A stretch of DNA of 64,000 bases from Microglena sp. YARC (GCA_022414725.1 CM039463.1:74915966-74979965); one strand, 5' to 3'. Shown: positions 44,946 to 56,660, counted from the first letter of the stretch. Notes: a model not told the origin generated them from the letters alone. Made by a program: numbers and translations.

Positions 44946-45701
44946 ATAAGATGGAAAACTTGATGCACTACCAGAAATGGGAAGGGATTTTGTTATGGAA
45001 AATTTGGTCAATGTCACATAATCTTATTAAGTCAAGTCCGAATAGTATTCAAAACAGTGCAAATCTGTGCGATCAGTTCCAATTCTGTGGAAAGTTCAAG
45101 AAAAGGCAGTAACAGCTATCAACAGCCCCCGACAACGGTTGCCCCGGAGTGCCTATATTCTCAGGCCAAAAAAATTTCCCCGGGGCCTTTGGCCCGGTTT
45201 TCCAAGGTCAGCTGCCCCGGTAATAGTTTTTCCAAAACGTCTGTTGGGTATTTGCTGAGATAATCTAGCACTCCTATTAAATATTCTGTTATAGTCTTTC
45301 TCCCCCTCATCCTCCTGTCCGAGGAGACGCGACGCTCTTAGTAACAACGCCACCGCACCAAACCGTCTCGAAACCTTTCCTGTTGCAGTAAGCTAAGGCG
45401 CATCGGACTTCTTCTCTACTTATGCCAAACAGCGCTTCATCACCATTTCTTTCATCCAATCATTCATTCAGGCCAGGGTTCTTCGGGCTGGCTAGAGTCG
45501 GACAATGTCTAAGCAAATACCCAAGTCCGCGCGTCCCGTCACTGCACACTCCGTCGCTGACAAGATATCGAAGAGTGGGGGTGGGCAGAGCGCAAATGCT
45601 ACAACTCCTCGGTGCTTCCCTGAATCTCATGCTTTAAGCAGGCTGGGGAAATCAGTCTGAGTACTACGACATCCCCTGATGACGCTGGATGTCGATAACA
45701 G
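44946..45701. other. Low-copy region before the next exon, no supported gene
   Basis: A CCCCGGGGCCTTTGGCCCGG palindrome lies at about 45177-45198. An ATG at 45505 opens 51 codons (MSKQIPKSARP...), but I found no donor linking it in phase to the exon at 45702, so it is not called as coding. Confidence 0.4.
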
Positions 45702-48700
45702 GTCTTGCTCCTCAAGAAATCTGGTGGAAATGATCGCCAGGCTGAACTACAATACTCCAGTCCCCTGGGCACGGCTGCCCCGCCCAGCTACTATGGTGGC
45801 AACAAGGAGGATGAAGACGAGGAGGACGAAGAGGCCAACCAAGTGGGAATGTACCGCACGCGCCTGAATGTACGACGGAAGTCCCTACAAGGTCGCACAC
45901 CCTCGCAGTGAGTCCTGCTGGTGTCTGGATGTTTTCCTTGCTGTGCAGTTGCTAATGTGAAGAGTCTCATTGCTTGTATTTTTAGCTTCTAATGCATATC
46001 TGGATATATGTGCCAACTTTGCATGAGCATGCACCCGTCTCGGAGATAGGCAAACTCAGAGACACGAGAGAAATACAATTGAAATAGTTTGCCTTTTGAG
46101 TGATAAGCGATGTGTCGTATTGTATATGCTGTTGTGTTGTATTGGTGATATAGTTTATATGCTTTAGTTCACAAGCTATAATTTGAAGCTATAGCTGTAA
46201 GCCATCCTATGTGTCGTCCATTTGCTACTGTTCCAGCCTCTTCGTAGTTTTTCTTTTCAGCTACGAGCTGCAGCTTCTAGGCAGCTCCCTGAGCCCGCCA
46301 CTGAGCTAAGCCCAACCGAAGATTTCGACAGTTCTGGACAGCAGATTCTGTCAGCTTCCTGACAAACTAGGTTGTATTAGCTCTGGCTGAGTAGCCAGTC
46401 AGGGGAGCTGCCTAGAAGCTTCTGCTTTTAGCTGAAAAGAAAAACACTTAGCCTAGTCCATCTGCTATGCAGCGTGCATTTTATTAGATCTACATAACCT
46501 AGCCTGCCCACAATGCCCATGTGTAGGAAGATTATAAAGATTACAAGGGGCTCATGTCCTAGCAGTGAAACAACACTGCCCTCAAGTCGGACTCGAGAAA
46601 CCACCCGCCGTCTTCCGGCAGCGGGGCTCGAACTCCGGTGGCCGAAACCTTAACCTATGTGGTGGGTGTAAGGGAAGCCGACGAAAGCATTTTATCTCTC
46701 TATGATCTCCCACTTCGTTCATCCCACCTTTGTTCAACGAATGGCTCAATGGCTGAGCTCCTTGACTGACAAATAAAGGTGCCGGGTTCGAATCCCCACG
46801 GGTGCACCTGAGTGTCCGCGGTTGCTGTCAACCGCCATGGTTGCTTTGTCCAGGTAAAGTAGCAGCCCGTTCCCATACCGCCGTAAGACGGGGCTACCCT
46901 TAAATACCACGCCCCACCAGGCATTATCATTACTATGATATCCCACCTTAGCCCAGCCGCCACTTTCCGGCCCTTGGCTTGGTTTGGTTTCATTAAATGG
47001 AATATCAGCCTTCAGGCTGCTCACGGTCTGCAGTCGGTGAAACATGGAGAGTATACACATTACTGACTGCACTCCCACACTTCTGATTACATAATGCAAT
47101 CACATGTGTAGTACGGACACTACTGCCCCACACTGCTGAGTACAGAATGCAATCACAGATGTCTTTCATTCGCCTAAGTGTACTTGCTCGCTTGCTTATG
47201 GTGTTCTAATACCTTGTGCTGTCAATCCCAGACCTGTTGATTCACCGTTACTCAACCCACCAAACTCCTTCGGGGGTTCGCCAACACCTGCTTCTAAACT
47301 CTATAACAGTTTACAGACATGTCAGTCCCTTGGATTGAATTGGATTGGATTGTTACTTGTTTTTGGCGGAGCCCCCTTCTGGAGGGGCAAGGAGCCCCCA
47401 GGGCTAACCATTTTTACGTTTGACCGTCGGAACGAAAATTGAAGCCTGACACGTCAGCCAACTGTCTCATTACTAACTGGCTTCGCTCAGCATACCAGTC
47501 CGTTTGCCACGCATGTTGATTCCATTTGATTGCCAACATAACTCTCCGCCAATTTTTCCGCGTCGCTTGCGACGCGGCAAATGACTTGTTTCAGCCAACC
47601 ATGGGCTGCTCACCGTCTTCCAATCCCAAGTTCCCCCATGCGATACCCACGGAAACCTGGGAGCATTCTGACCGGATTGTCCGTCTCTTGAACCCCAGTT
47701 TGACTAGCTGAACATTTCAGGAGCACCCTGACGATGAAGTGGTGACGAGGCTGCGGAGGCATGACCAACACCTCACACCCACACCCCCACACGCCCACGA
47801 CCCCACAAGACCGCACACCCGCCCCACAGCCACACCCGCACCTCCCACAAACCACCCCACACCCCACTTGCTGACCATTTCAGTAATACCATGATGATGA
47901 CTGGTGACGAGGCTGCGGAGGCCATGACCAAAGAAGCCCGTCTAGCTACCGCTGCAAAACTAGAGGCAATGACTGCAGCTGATGATTCCAAGCATAAGAA
48001 GGAGTGGGAGTCCATGTGGCAAAGCTAAATCTGGGACCCTGGATGTAAGTTGGGTGGTAGTGTTTGATGACGGGGGTGCTGATGGGGGTGATGCTGATGG
48101 GGGTGATGATGGGGTGGCAAATGCTGAAGGCGGTGATGGTGGTGGTGATGGATGGTGGTGGTGGTGATGATGGGGGTGACGCTGGTGCTGATGGCGGTGA
48201 TGGTGCTGATGGGGGTGGTGCTGGTGCTGGTGATGGGGGTGATGGTGATCATGGTAGTGGTAGTAAGAAGATAATCGGCAGTATGAGTTGTCTTGACTGT
48301 CTGAGGTCAATTATATTATCCCCATCCCCACCGAAACAATGGCTCAATGGTTGAACTCCTTGAACGTAGAAGGTGCCGGGTTCGAATCTCAGTGTGTGTG
48401 CTTTAGTGTTCGTGGTCGCTGTCAACTGCCCTGGTTACTTTGTCCAGGTAAAGTAGCAGCCCGTTCCCTTAATTTACGCGCGTAAGACGCTGCTCCCTGG
48501 CCTAGTTAATACCACAGCGGTGGCGACCGCTAGAAAAGTAGACGGTTATCATTACTTCATTACTTATATTATCCCCAATTGACCCCTCCTGGTAATCTGG
48601 AAGTGATCTCAATTGCTCAAGGTTGGGCAAATCTGTTCAGCCTATTCGGCTGTCCCTTAACTGTAACCTACATGCATATATGTGCTGGTCCTGTACACAC

Positions 48701-49513
48701 CATGCTTGTCTTGATTTGTCGAGGTTGCACCTGGCCCTTTGGAGGTTAGGCAAATCTGTTCAGCCTATTTGGCTATCCCTAGACAGTAGTATCCATGCAT
48801 ACATGTGCTTGTCATGTACCAACCACGCTTGTCTATCTTGATTTGTCGAGGTTGCACGTTCCCCTTGGAGAGGTTGGGCAAAGTCCTTTAGCCTACTTGG
48901 CTATCCTGGACTGGAAAGATCCATGCATGTACATGCTTGTCCTGTGCGCACCACGCTAGCATATCTTGTCGAGGCTTCCCCTGTCCCTTTGGAGGTTGAG
49001 CAAGTCCCTTTAGCCTTTTTGGCTACCCCTGGACTGTAAGATACATGCACAAGTGTGCCTGTCCTGTACACATTACGCTTGTATATCTTGATTTGTCGAG
49101 GTTGTACCTGTCCCTTTGGAGGTTGGGCAAATCCCATTAGCCTATTTGACTAGCACTGACTGGGCTGTAAGATATGTACTTTTGAATTGGAAGAACAATA
49201 AGCAGTGAACTGTGCAACTTTAACATAACAAGTTATATACAGAGCGCCTCCGACGCTAAAAAATGGTGGAGAGTGATTGCGAGGGAGCGACAGGTGGCAA
49301 CGGAAGCGACTTAATTACAAGACCGTTGGCTGATGTGTCAGGCTTCATCGCGGTCAGACGGATGAATGGTCGGTCAAATGGACAAATGGGTAAACATGGG
49401 GGCTCCCGCCCCCTTGAAGAGGGGGCTCCGCCAACAAAAATAGATACATACAACCATACAACCATACAACCATACATACATACACACATACACACATACA
49501 CACACACACACAT

Positions 49514-49596
<83 letters not shown>

Positions 49597-50884
49597 CTTC
49601 TCTCTTGATTGCCATGCCACCTCGTTGTTGCCTTTCAGGTCCACAAACTTCATGGACGGCCTGGTAGACTCCCAATCTTCATCGCAGGGATTCTCTTATA
49701 CTGAATCCAAGGACTCCTATAGCTACGACAGCATACACAGTAGTGTCGCCAACTCCCGCTACCTCGCCTGTCCTCACACCCCAGGGCTGTTCCTTGACAG
49801 TATGTCCAAACCTGACTGTGAGAGGAGCCTGCATGACATGGCCAATGAGCTGCACCAGGAAGCAGCTGTCTCTAGGCCCTGCACTCAGCCTGCCTGCTGG
49901 TGCAGCCCATAGGAATCCCCGTCGTCGCAGCACTTCCTGCCATGCGCATGTCCTCCCACCTGGTTGTGCAGATGCTCCCCCTCGGATCAAGGGTGCCCTT
50001 GGGGCTACTCCCTCAGCTAAGAGACTACTCGCTGGGTCCTCCTCAAGGAACCTATTCCATCAATCTTCACCGCCTGCCCTCCACCCTGCTGGTATGTATG
50101 TATATATGTGTGTATGCATGTATGTATGTATGTGTGTCTGTAGTTGTATGTATGTATGTATGTATGTATGTATGTATGTATGTATGTATGTATGTATGTA
50201 TGTATGTATGTATGTATGTATGTATGTATGTATGTATGTATGTATGTATGTATGTATGTATGTATGTATGTATGTATGTATGTATGTATGTATGTATGTA
50301 TGTATGTATGTATGTATGTATGTATGTATGTATGTATGTATGTATGTATGTATGTATGTATGTATGTATGTATGTATGTATGCATGCATGCATGCATGCA
50401 TGCATGCATGCATGCATGTATGTATGTATGTATGTATGTATGTATGTATGTATGTATGTATGTATGTATGTATGTGTGTGTGTGTGTGTGTGTGTACTTG
50501 TACGTATCATTTATGTATGTTACAGTCCAGGGGTAGGCCAAACATGCTAATATTTTTTTTCTTTTTTTTCTAGGGACTTGCCCAAACGTATAGGAAGGGC
50601 GTAAAAAGAAAAAGCACTGATGAACTGAACCCCAAACAATCGTTTTACCGACGGGGGCCCTGAGTTCGTGCTACAGTGATAATTTAATTCTACAATATAA
50701 TTAAATCATCATCTTATCTGTGTAGTGCAATGGTCCTACCCTGCCGAGGGTAGGACAATTGCTAGTCTAGTCTCCCTCCAGCACTTCTTGGGTTGCATCT
50801 TTGTATAGGTCTATGCATTTGCATTTGCATCCTGACTGCTTCTGTTCCCTTTTTCTGTCTTCTTGTTGTTTGATCATCTATAAT

Positions 50885-50917
<33 letters not shown>

Positions 50918-53900
50918 ACTACCACTACTACTATTAATATGATTATATCCATATGAGACACAATTATCATTTTTGATACACTTATATTATGGGTCAGAAA
51001 ACAACATGACTATTATCACTCAATTGTATAATATAAATCATCTTGCATGGCCTCAGTCTAGAGCAACACAATATATCCAGGATTGCTCAGGCAAGCCCAA
51101 AACCAACAGAATTATGCTCACGCACAACAGGCGCAAACACACGCAATAGGCACACTCACATACACACACATTCACAATTGCACACACCCACACACACGCC
51201 CGCGCAACCTCAGGCTCACACCCAACCCAAGAAATCATGACTTGCCACTGCAGGCCGAGCCCAGAGCAACGGAGTTCTGTACCCATAGAACTGGTACAAA
51301 CGCACACAACAGGCACACACAAATACCCATACACACATGTGTGCGCGTGAACTTGGCCTCACAACCAACCCAATAAATCATGACTTGCCACCGCAGGCCA
51401 AGCCCAGAGCAACCGAGCTCTGTACCCAGAGAACTGGTACAAACGCACACAACAGGCACACACAAAATCCCCCCCCACACACATGCGTGCGCGCGACCTC
51501 AGTCTCACACCCAACCCAATAAATCATGACTTGCCACCTCAGGCCAAGCCTAGAGCAACGGAATTCTGAGCACAGGCAACTGGTGCAAACATACACAACA
51601 GGTGCATACAAATACCCATACACACACACACATGCGTGCTTGCGACCTCAGTCTCACACCCAACCCAATACATCCCGACATGCCAACGGAATTCTGAACA
51701 CACAAAACAGGCGCACACAAATACCCATACTCGCACGTGCGACCTCAGTCTCACACCCACCGCAATGCATCCTGACTTTCCACCTTAGGCCCAGCCCAGA
51801 GCAACAGAACTATGAACACATACGACTGGTGAAAACACACACAACAGGCGCATACAAATACCCATACACACACACACATGCGTGTGCCCAACCTGTCTCA
51901 CACCCAACCCAATACATTCCAACCTGCCACCTCAGGCCAAGCCCAGAGCAATGGATGTCTGCAAACATACAACTGGTTCAAACACACACAAAAGTCGCAA
52001 ACAGATACCCGTACACACACACGCGCGACCTCAGTGCAAACACACACAACAGGTGCACACAAATACCCGTACACACAGGCATGCGCGCGACCTCAGTCTC
52101 ACACCCAATCCTATGCATCCCGACTTGCCACCTCAGGCCAGGCCCAGAGCAACTGAACTATGAACACATAAAATTGGTGCAAACACACACATAAGGCGCA
52201 TACAAATACCCATCCACATATGCGTGCGCGCGACCTCGGTCTCACACCCAACCCAATACATCCCAACTTGCCTCCTCAGGCCAAGGCCAGAGCAACAGAA
52301 CTATGAACACATACATCTGGTGCAAACACACACAAAAGGCGCATACAAATACCCATACACACACGTGTGTGTGCGCGTCCTCAGTCTCATTCCCAACACA
52401 GAGCATCCTGATTTTTCAACTCAGGCCAACCCCAAGAGAACGCGCGGGGAGATCAAGTCAGCCGCCGGAGATCTTTGCAACTCGGTCGTGCTGACAATGG
52501 AGGCACCCATGTGTCTGGTCCAAGCACTCACCCACTGCATGCTGGTAGGTTTGGTGTTTAGGATTTAGGGTTTAGGGGTCCAAGCACTCAGCCACTGCAT
52601 GCTGGTAGGTTTGGTGTTTAGGATTTAGGGTTAAGGGGTCCAAGCACTCACCCACTGCATGCTGGTAGGTTTGGTGTTAAGGGTTTAGGGGTGCAAGCAA
52701 CCCACTGCATGCTGATAGGTTTGGTGTTAGGATTTAGGTTTAGGAGTGCAAGCAACCCACTGCATGCTAATGGGTTTGGTGTTTAGGCTGTAGGTTTAGG
52801 GGTGCAAGCGACCCACTGCATGCTGGTAGGTTTGGTGTTTAGGGTTTAGGGTTTAGGGGTGCAAGCGACTCACTTCATGCTGGTAGGTTTGGTGTTTGGG
52901 ATTTAGGGTTTAGGGGTGCAAGCGACCCACTGCATGCTCGTAGGTTTGGTGTTTAGGATTTAGGGTTTAGGGGTGCAAGCGACCCACTGCATGCTCGTAG
53001 GTTTGGTGTTTAGGATTTAGGGTTTAGGGGTGCAAGCGACCCACTGCATGCTCGTAGGTTTTGTTTGTTTGGGTTTAGGGGTGCAAGCAGCCCACTGCAT
53101 GCTTGTAGGTTTGGTTTTTAGGTTTGAAGGTGCAAGCAACCCACTGCATGCTGATGGGTTTGGTGTTTAGGGTTTAGGGTTTAGGGATGCAAGCAACCCA
53201 CTTCATGCTGGTAGGTTTGGGGTTTAGGGTTTAGGGTTGCAGGCAACCCACTACATGCCGGTATGTTTGGTGATGTTTAGTGGGGTTGTGTCTAGTGGGG
53301 TGTTATTTGGTGGGGTGATATTCGACACCCCTTAACTGTCCTGACCACCCCTGAACTGCCCTGCCCATCACCCCTTTTACCACCCCTGAACTGCCCTGCC
53401 CATCACCCCTCCACCACCCCTGAACTGCCCTGCCTACTATCTCTGAACTGCCCTGCCTCCCAGCCCTTCACCACTCCTGAACTGCCCTGCCCACCACCCC
53501 TCCACCACCACCAAGCACTCACCCACTGGATGCTGGTAGGTTTGGTGGGGTGGAGTCTGGTGGGATGGGTCTTGGTGGGGTGGTGTTTGGTGGGGTGGTG
53601 CTTGGTGGGCTGCCAGACAGCACCTCTGATTTACCCAATTAATTGCCTTTCCCAACACCCCTCCACCACCCCTGAACTGCTCTGCCCATGTCTCTTCCGC
53701 CACTCGCGCATCCACCCACTCAACCACCCATCCACCCACCCACCCACCTGCCTCCGCACCCACCCACCCGTCCACACCACTTACCACCCACCTATCCACC
53801 CAAGCACCCACTCAACCACCCACCCATCCACCCACCCATCCACCCATCCACCCATCCACCCCCATTCACCCACTCAACCACCCATCCACCCATCCACCCG

Positions 53901-55865
53901 CCCATTCACCCACTCACCACCCACCCACTCAACCACCCATCCACCCACCCATCCACCCACCCACCCATCCACCCATCCACCCATCACCCACCCACCCACC
54001 CAACCACCCACCCACTCAACCACCCACCATCCACCCACTCATCCACCATCCACCCACTCAACCACCCATCCATCCACCCATCCACCCACCCATCCACCCA
54101 CCCATCCACCCACTAAACCACCATCCACCCGCTCAACTACCCATCCACCCACCCATCCACCCACCCATCCACCCACTAAACCACCATCTACCCACTCAAC
54201 CACCCATCCACCCACCCATCCACCCACACACCAACTCAACCACCCAAAGACCCATCAAACCACCCACGCACCAACTCAACCATCCATCCATCCATCCATC
54301 CAACCACCCATCCAACCACCCATCCAACCACCCATCCACCCACCCATCCACCCACTAAACCACCATCCACCCACTCAACCACCCATCCACCCACCCATCC
54401 ACCCACACACCAACTCAACCACCCAAAGACCCATCAAACCACCCACGCACCAACTCAACCATCCATCCATCCATCCATCCATCCATCCATCCATCCACCC
54501 AACCACCCATCCACGCACCCACCCATCCACCCACCCATCCACCCACCCATCCACCCACTAAACCACCATCCACCCACTCAACCACCCATCCACCCACCCA
54601 TCCTCCCACACACCAACTCAACCACCCAAAGACCCATCAAACCACCCACGCACCAACTCAACCATCCATCCATCCATCCATCCATCCATCCATCCATCCA
54701 TCCATCCATCCATCCATCCATCCACCCACCCACCCACCCACCCACTCAACGACCCACTCATTCCCCCACTCTCCCCTATTCAGTACCACCAGTTGCTGCG
54801 TCAATAGCCAGCCATTTAAAGCAGAGGATCTCCATGGCTGCTGCAAACGCCAAGCTGGTCGCAGCATTCAACCGACCCTCCACGGGGGGACCAACTGACC
54901 CAACCGATCATACTGACCAGACCGAGATGGTCACTCGCCATAGATCAGTGACCTTCAACCGACCCTCCAACATCGTGGAACCATCTGACCCAACTGACAT
55001 AACTGACCAAATCAAGATGGTCACTCGCCTTAGATCAGTGATGAGCTTCAACCGACCCGCCAACGTCGTGGACCAAGCGGACCAAACTGAGTTAGTCGGT
55101 CGCCGGAGATCAGTCACATTCAACAGGACCTCCAGCCTCGTGGACCAAACAGACCAAACTGACCTAGTCAATCGCCGGAGATCTGTAACTTTCGGTGCTA
55201 ACCCCCGCTTTGGGAATTGTCCTCATCTCTCCGGAACTGCCGATTCTACGTCCAGTGATCGATCTGAAACCGTCACCAGCGCGATATCGGACCCTCTCCA
55301 TCTCATATCAGGTCTGGTTGTCAACATCCCCAAGTCCCCTTTCGACTCTCCCACTGCCGATGAAGATGACGGCGATCCTGCCTACGTCCATGACTTGTCG
55401 GTCGCCCCACCCAAGCCAACCCTTGCCAGCCGCTTCGTCAGCAAACTGCGCTTGCTCACTGGCAGCATGACGGTCAATGACCGGTCTTGCTCGGGTGATC
55501 TTGAGCCTGAATCTCCTCCGTCTCCTCAGACCCACACCCCTTCACCCCCGCCAACCCCTTCCCGGTCAACCCAGGCAGAACAACTGCGGGGATACACCAG
55601 CTTCACCTCAGGAAGCAGCCCCATGGCTCGACGCAGGTCTTTGACTGAGTGCAGCCCCCTATCCAATGCACAGCCTGCACACCATCGAGTCTTCCAGGCG
55701 GGTGACATTCAGCCAAGCCCACCGGAGTGCCCTGTATCCAGCACTCTTTCAACACAGCCTCCAGTCTTCAGGTCCAGTGACAATAAGCCAGGCTCGCTTG
55801 AGTTCTCAGTTATCTCGGCACTTGTTGTTGTTGTTTCTCACAGTCCAGGTCAGGGTACTTCATGA
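45702..55865 (+). CDS. R-R-x-S-rich repeat protein, five exons (5' end not found)
   Basis: Exons 45702-45907, 47884-48015, 49639-50091, 52425-52544 and 54784-55865 (stop). Phases chain at every junction. The reading frame entering exon 3 differs from the frame leaving it, so exon 3 holds a frameshift, a base error or a hidden short intron. Exon 1: acidic run ([13 protein letters not shown]) and VRRKSLQGR. Exon 2: Ala/Lys/Glu helix. Exon 3: Ser/Tyr-rich start, RRRSTSC near the end. Exon 4: SRRRSLQLG. Exon 5: four tandem repeats of about 26-30 residues around [10 protein letters not shown], then Pro/Ser-rich sequence and ARRRSLTE. Repeated R-R-x-S suggests phosphorylation by basophilic kinases and perhaps 14-3-3 binding (inference). 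No family recognised. Could be the 3' part of the TIR-like gene across the gap. The exon 2 donor (GTGGCA) is weak. Confidence 0.62.
46248..46450. mobile_element. MITE family C, copy 3 (most complete)
   Basis: About 200 bp. The left end TTTTCTTTTCAGCTACGAGC / TGCAGCTTCTAGGCAGCTCC is inverted at the right end (GGAGCTGCCTAGAAGCTTCT ... AGCTGAAAAGAAAAA). It lies in the intron after exon 45702-45907. Confidence 0.9.
46731..46938 (+). mobile_element. tRNA-derived SINE, copy C
   Basis: Box A-like TGGCTCAATGGCTGAGCTC and box B-like GGGTTCGAATCCCC are followed by the family body (TTTGTCCAGGTAAAGTAGCA, CCGTAAGACGGGGC) and tail (CCACGCCCCACCAGGCATTA) ending in TCATTA-type sequence. Confidence 0.9.
47361..47590 (+). 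mobile_element. Family F element, copy 4
   Basis: TTTTTGGCGGAGCCCCCTTC start, GAAGCCTGACACGTCAGCCA middle, ACTCTCCGCCAATTTTTCC and GCGTCGCTTGCGACGC hairpin, ending ATGACTTGT. Confidence 0.9.
47715..47880 (+). repeat. Acceptor-side echo of exon 47884-48015 plus CCCACACC tract
   Basis: GAACATTTCAGGAGCACCCT then GGTGACGAGGCTGCGGAGGC repeats the acceptor and first codons of the exon at 47884. A CCCACACCC-rich spacer separates copy and exon. Confidence 0.85.
48060..48262. repeat. GATGGGGGTGATG triplet tract
   Basis: (GGTGAT)n/(GATGGTG)n repeats just after exon 47884-48015. Gly/Asp frames here are not genes. Confidence 0.85.
48331..48565 (+). mobile_element. tRNA-derived SINE, copy D
   Basis: TGGCTCAATGGTTGAACTC and GGGTTCGAATCTC head, TTTGTCCAGGTAAAGTAGCA body, and a tail interrupted by extra GGTGGCGACCGC sequence before TTATCATTACTTCATTAC. 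Confidence 0.85.
48598..49170. repeat. Tandem repeat of about 125 bp derived from a family G end
   Basis: Five units (start points about 48621, 48744, 48872, 48993, 49121) contain GGTTGGGCAAATC ... AGCCTATTTGGCT ... GACTGTAA, the reverse complement of the family G terminus, followed by CATGCATATATGTGCTTGTC and TTGATTTGTCGAGGTTGCAC. Confidence 0.88.
49240..49442 (-). mobile_element. Family F element, copy 5
   Basis: Reverse orientation: AAAATGGTGGAG, CGACAGGTGGCAACGGAAGC, GATGTGTCAGGCTTCATCGC, then GGGGGCTCCCGCCCCCTTG and GGGGGCTCCGCCAACAAAAA. Diverged at the hairpin end. Confidence 0.85.
49443..49594. repeat. CATACAAC, poly-C and (AC)n microsatellites
   Basis: (CATACAAC)n, (ACAC)n, a C run of about 28 at 49516-49543, then (AC)n to 49594, directly before the acceptor at 49638. 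Confidence 0.92.
50092..50490. repeat. (ATGT)n microsatellite of about 400 bp
   Basis: Nearly pure TATG repeats with an internal (CATG)n block at about 50381-50415 and a (TG)n end. It begins exactly at the GTATGT donor of the exon ending 50091, so the splice donor is itself the first repeat unit. Confidence 0.97.
50515..50722 (+). mobile_element. Family G element, copy 2
   Basis: TTACAGTCCAGGGGTAGGCC start, GACTTGCCCAAACG, AGCACTGATGAACTGAACCC, GACGGGGGCCCTGAGTTCGT, then an AT-rich palindromic end (TAATTTAATTC ... AATTAAATCATCATC). Confidence 0.88.
50880..50945. repeat. (CAA)n/(ACT)n trinucleotide run
   Basis: About ten AAC triplets followed by ACT triplets, in the intron before exon 52425-52544. 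Confidence 0.9.
51060..52424 (+). repeat. Tandem acceptor-side echoes of exon 52425-52544
   Basis: Nine or more units of about 130-150 bp contain CACCTCAGGCCAAGCCCAGA(G)CAAC, a copy of the real exon's acceptor and first codons (CAACTCAGGCCAACCCCAAG), plus ACACACAACAGG and CGCGCGACCTCAGTCTCACA spacer. The series ends at the functional exon. Confidence 0.92.
52545..53290 (+). repeat. Tandem donor-side echoes of exon 52425-52544
   Basis: About thirteen units of 50-62 bp repeat AGCACTCACCCACTGCATGC and its TGGTAGGT donor, followed by GTTTAGGATTTAGGGTTTAG filler. The first unit is the exon end itself. Confidence 0.93.
53300..53700. repeat. CTGAACTGCCCTGCCCACCA repeats and a further donor echo
   Basis: Tandem ACCCCTGAACTGCCCTGCCC units, then another CAAGCACTCACCCACTGGAT echo with GGTAGGTTTGG at 53512-53552. 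Confidence 0.8.
53705..54770. repeat. CCACCCATCCAC minisatellite
   Basis: A 1.06-kb run of CCAC/CCAT repeats with a higher-order unit of about 185-200 bp (ACTCAACCACCCAAAGACCC recurs at about 54234, 54413 and 54616). Pro/His/Thr frames are repeat translations. Confidence 0.93.
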
Positions 55866-56344
55866 TGCGCACTATATATCGCTAATGTTTTGGTGCCCGA
55901 CTGCGCGATTGAAGATATTTTTTAAACCCCTTCTGGGTGCAGCGCGCAGATTTTCGTCTTCATTTGAGTCAAAAGCGCCACCCAAAAGGAGGCAGTTGCG
56001 CTTTTGAAGCAACCCAAAATGACAAAATGTAGTACCCTGGTCCAGGGGTATCCAACCAATCTTGAGAGACTAGACCGACCTGGGAAACGGATATCAAGGT
56101 CAGCGCAAGGTTAGTAGTGGAGTAACTAGCTACTTGTAGCAGAATAAGCTACAAAACATCCAACAGCATTTGCGAAGGATTTTGACCGCTGCGATGCTGA
56201 TAACTGTAGTCATGCACACTTCAACTATGAGCCATTTGTTTGGGTGCCGAGGTGGCCAAACAGTCGTAATGGACCATTGTTGGCCATTTGGGTACTAGTT
56301 ACAGGTATCATCATCATAACCATCATCATAACCATCATCATAAT

Positions 56345-56516
56345 CATTATCATTATCATATAATTAAATTATCACTGTAGCACGAACTCAGGGCCCCCGT
56401 CGGTCAAACGATTGTTTGGGGCTCAGTTCATCAGTGCTTGTTCTTTTTAAGCCCTTCCTATACGGTTGGGCAAGTCCCTTTATCCTATTTGGCCTACCCC
56501 TGGACTGTAACATATA
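56345..56516 (-). mobile_element. Family G element, copy 3
   Basis: Reverse orientation: TAATTAAATTATCACTGTAG, CACGAACTCAGGGCCCCCGT, GATTGTTTGGGGCTCAGTTC, GTTGGGCAAGTCCC and CTACCCCTGGACTGTAACAT. Confidence 0.88.
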
Positions 56517-56519
56517 TAC

Positions 56520-56533
56520 ATATCATTATCATT

Positions 56534-56577
<44 letters not shown>

Positions 56578-56613
56578 TATCATCATAACCATCATCATAA
56601 CCATCATCATAAC

Positions 56614-56649
<36 letters not shown>

Positions 56650-56660
56650 AACCATCATCG

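Noticed and set aside
45505..45657. 51-codon frame MSKQIPKSARP as first exon of the R-R-x-S gene
   Set aside because: No convincing donor joins it in phase to 45702; kept only as a remote possibility.
46735..46805. Functional tRNA gene
   Set aside because: A and B boxes belong to a SINE head; no complete cloverleaf, and the same head occurs in five copies with a common non-tRNA body.
47599..47709. Possible myristoylated start [13 protein letters not shown]
   Set aside because: Short, ends in TAG-CTGA immediately before an exon echo, and has no in-phase donor. It follows a family F element and is more likely non-coding.
53530..54561. 343-codon Pro/His/Thr frame
   Set aside because: CCAC/CCAT minisatellite translation ahead of the acceptor at 54783.
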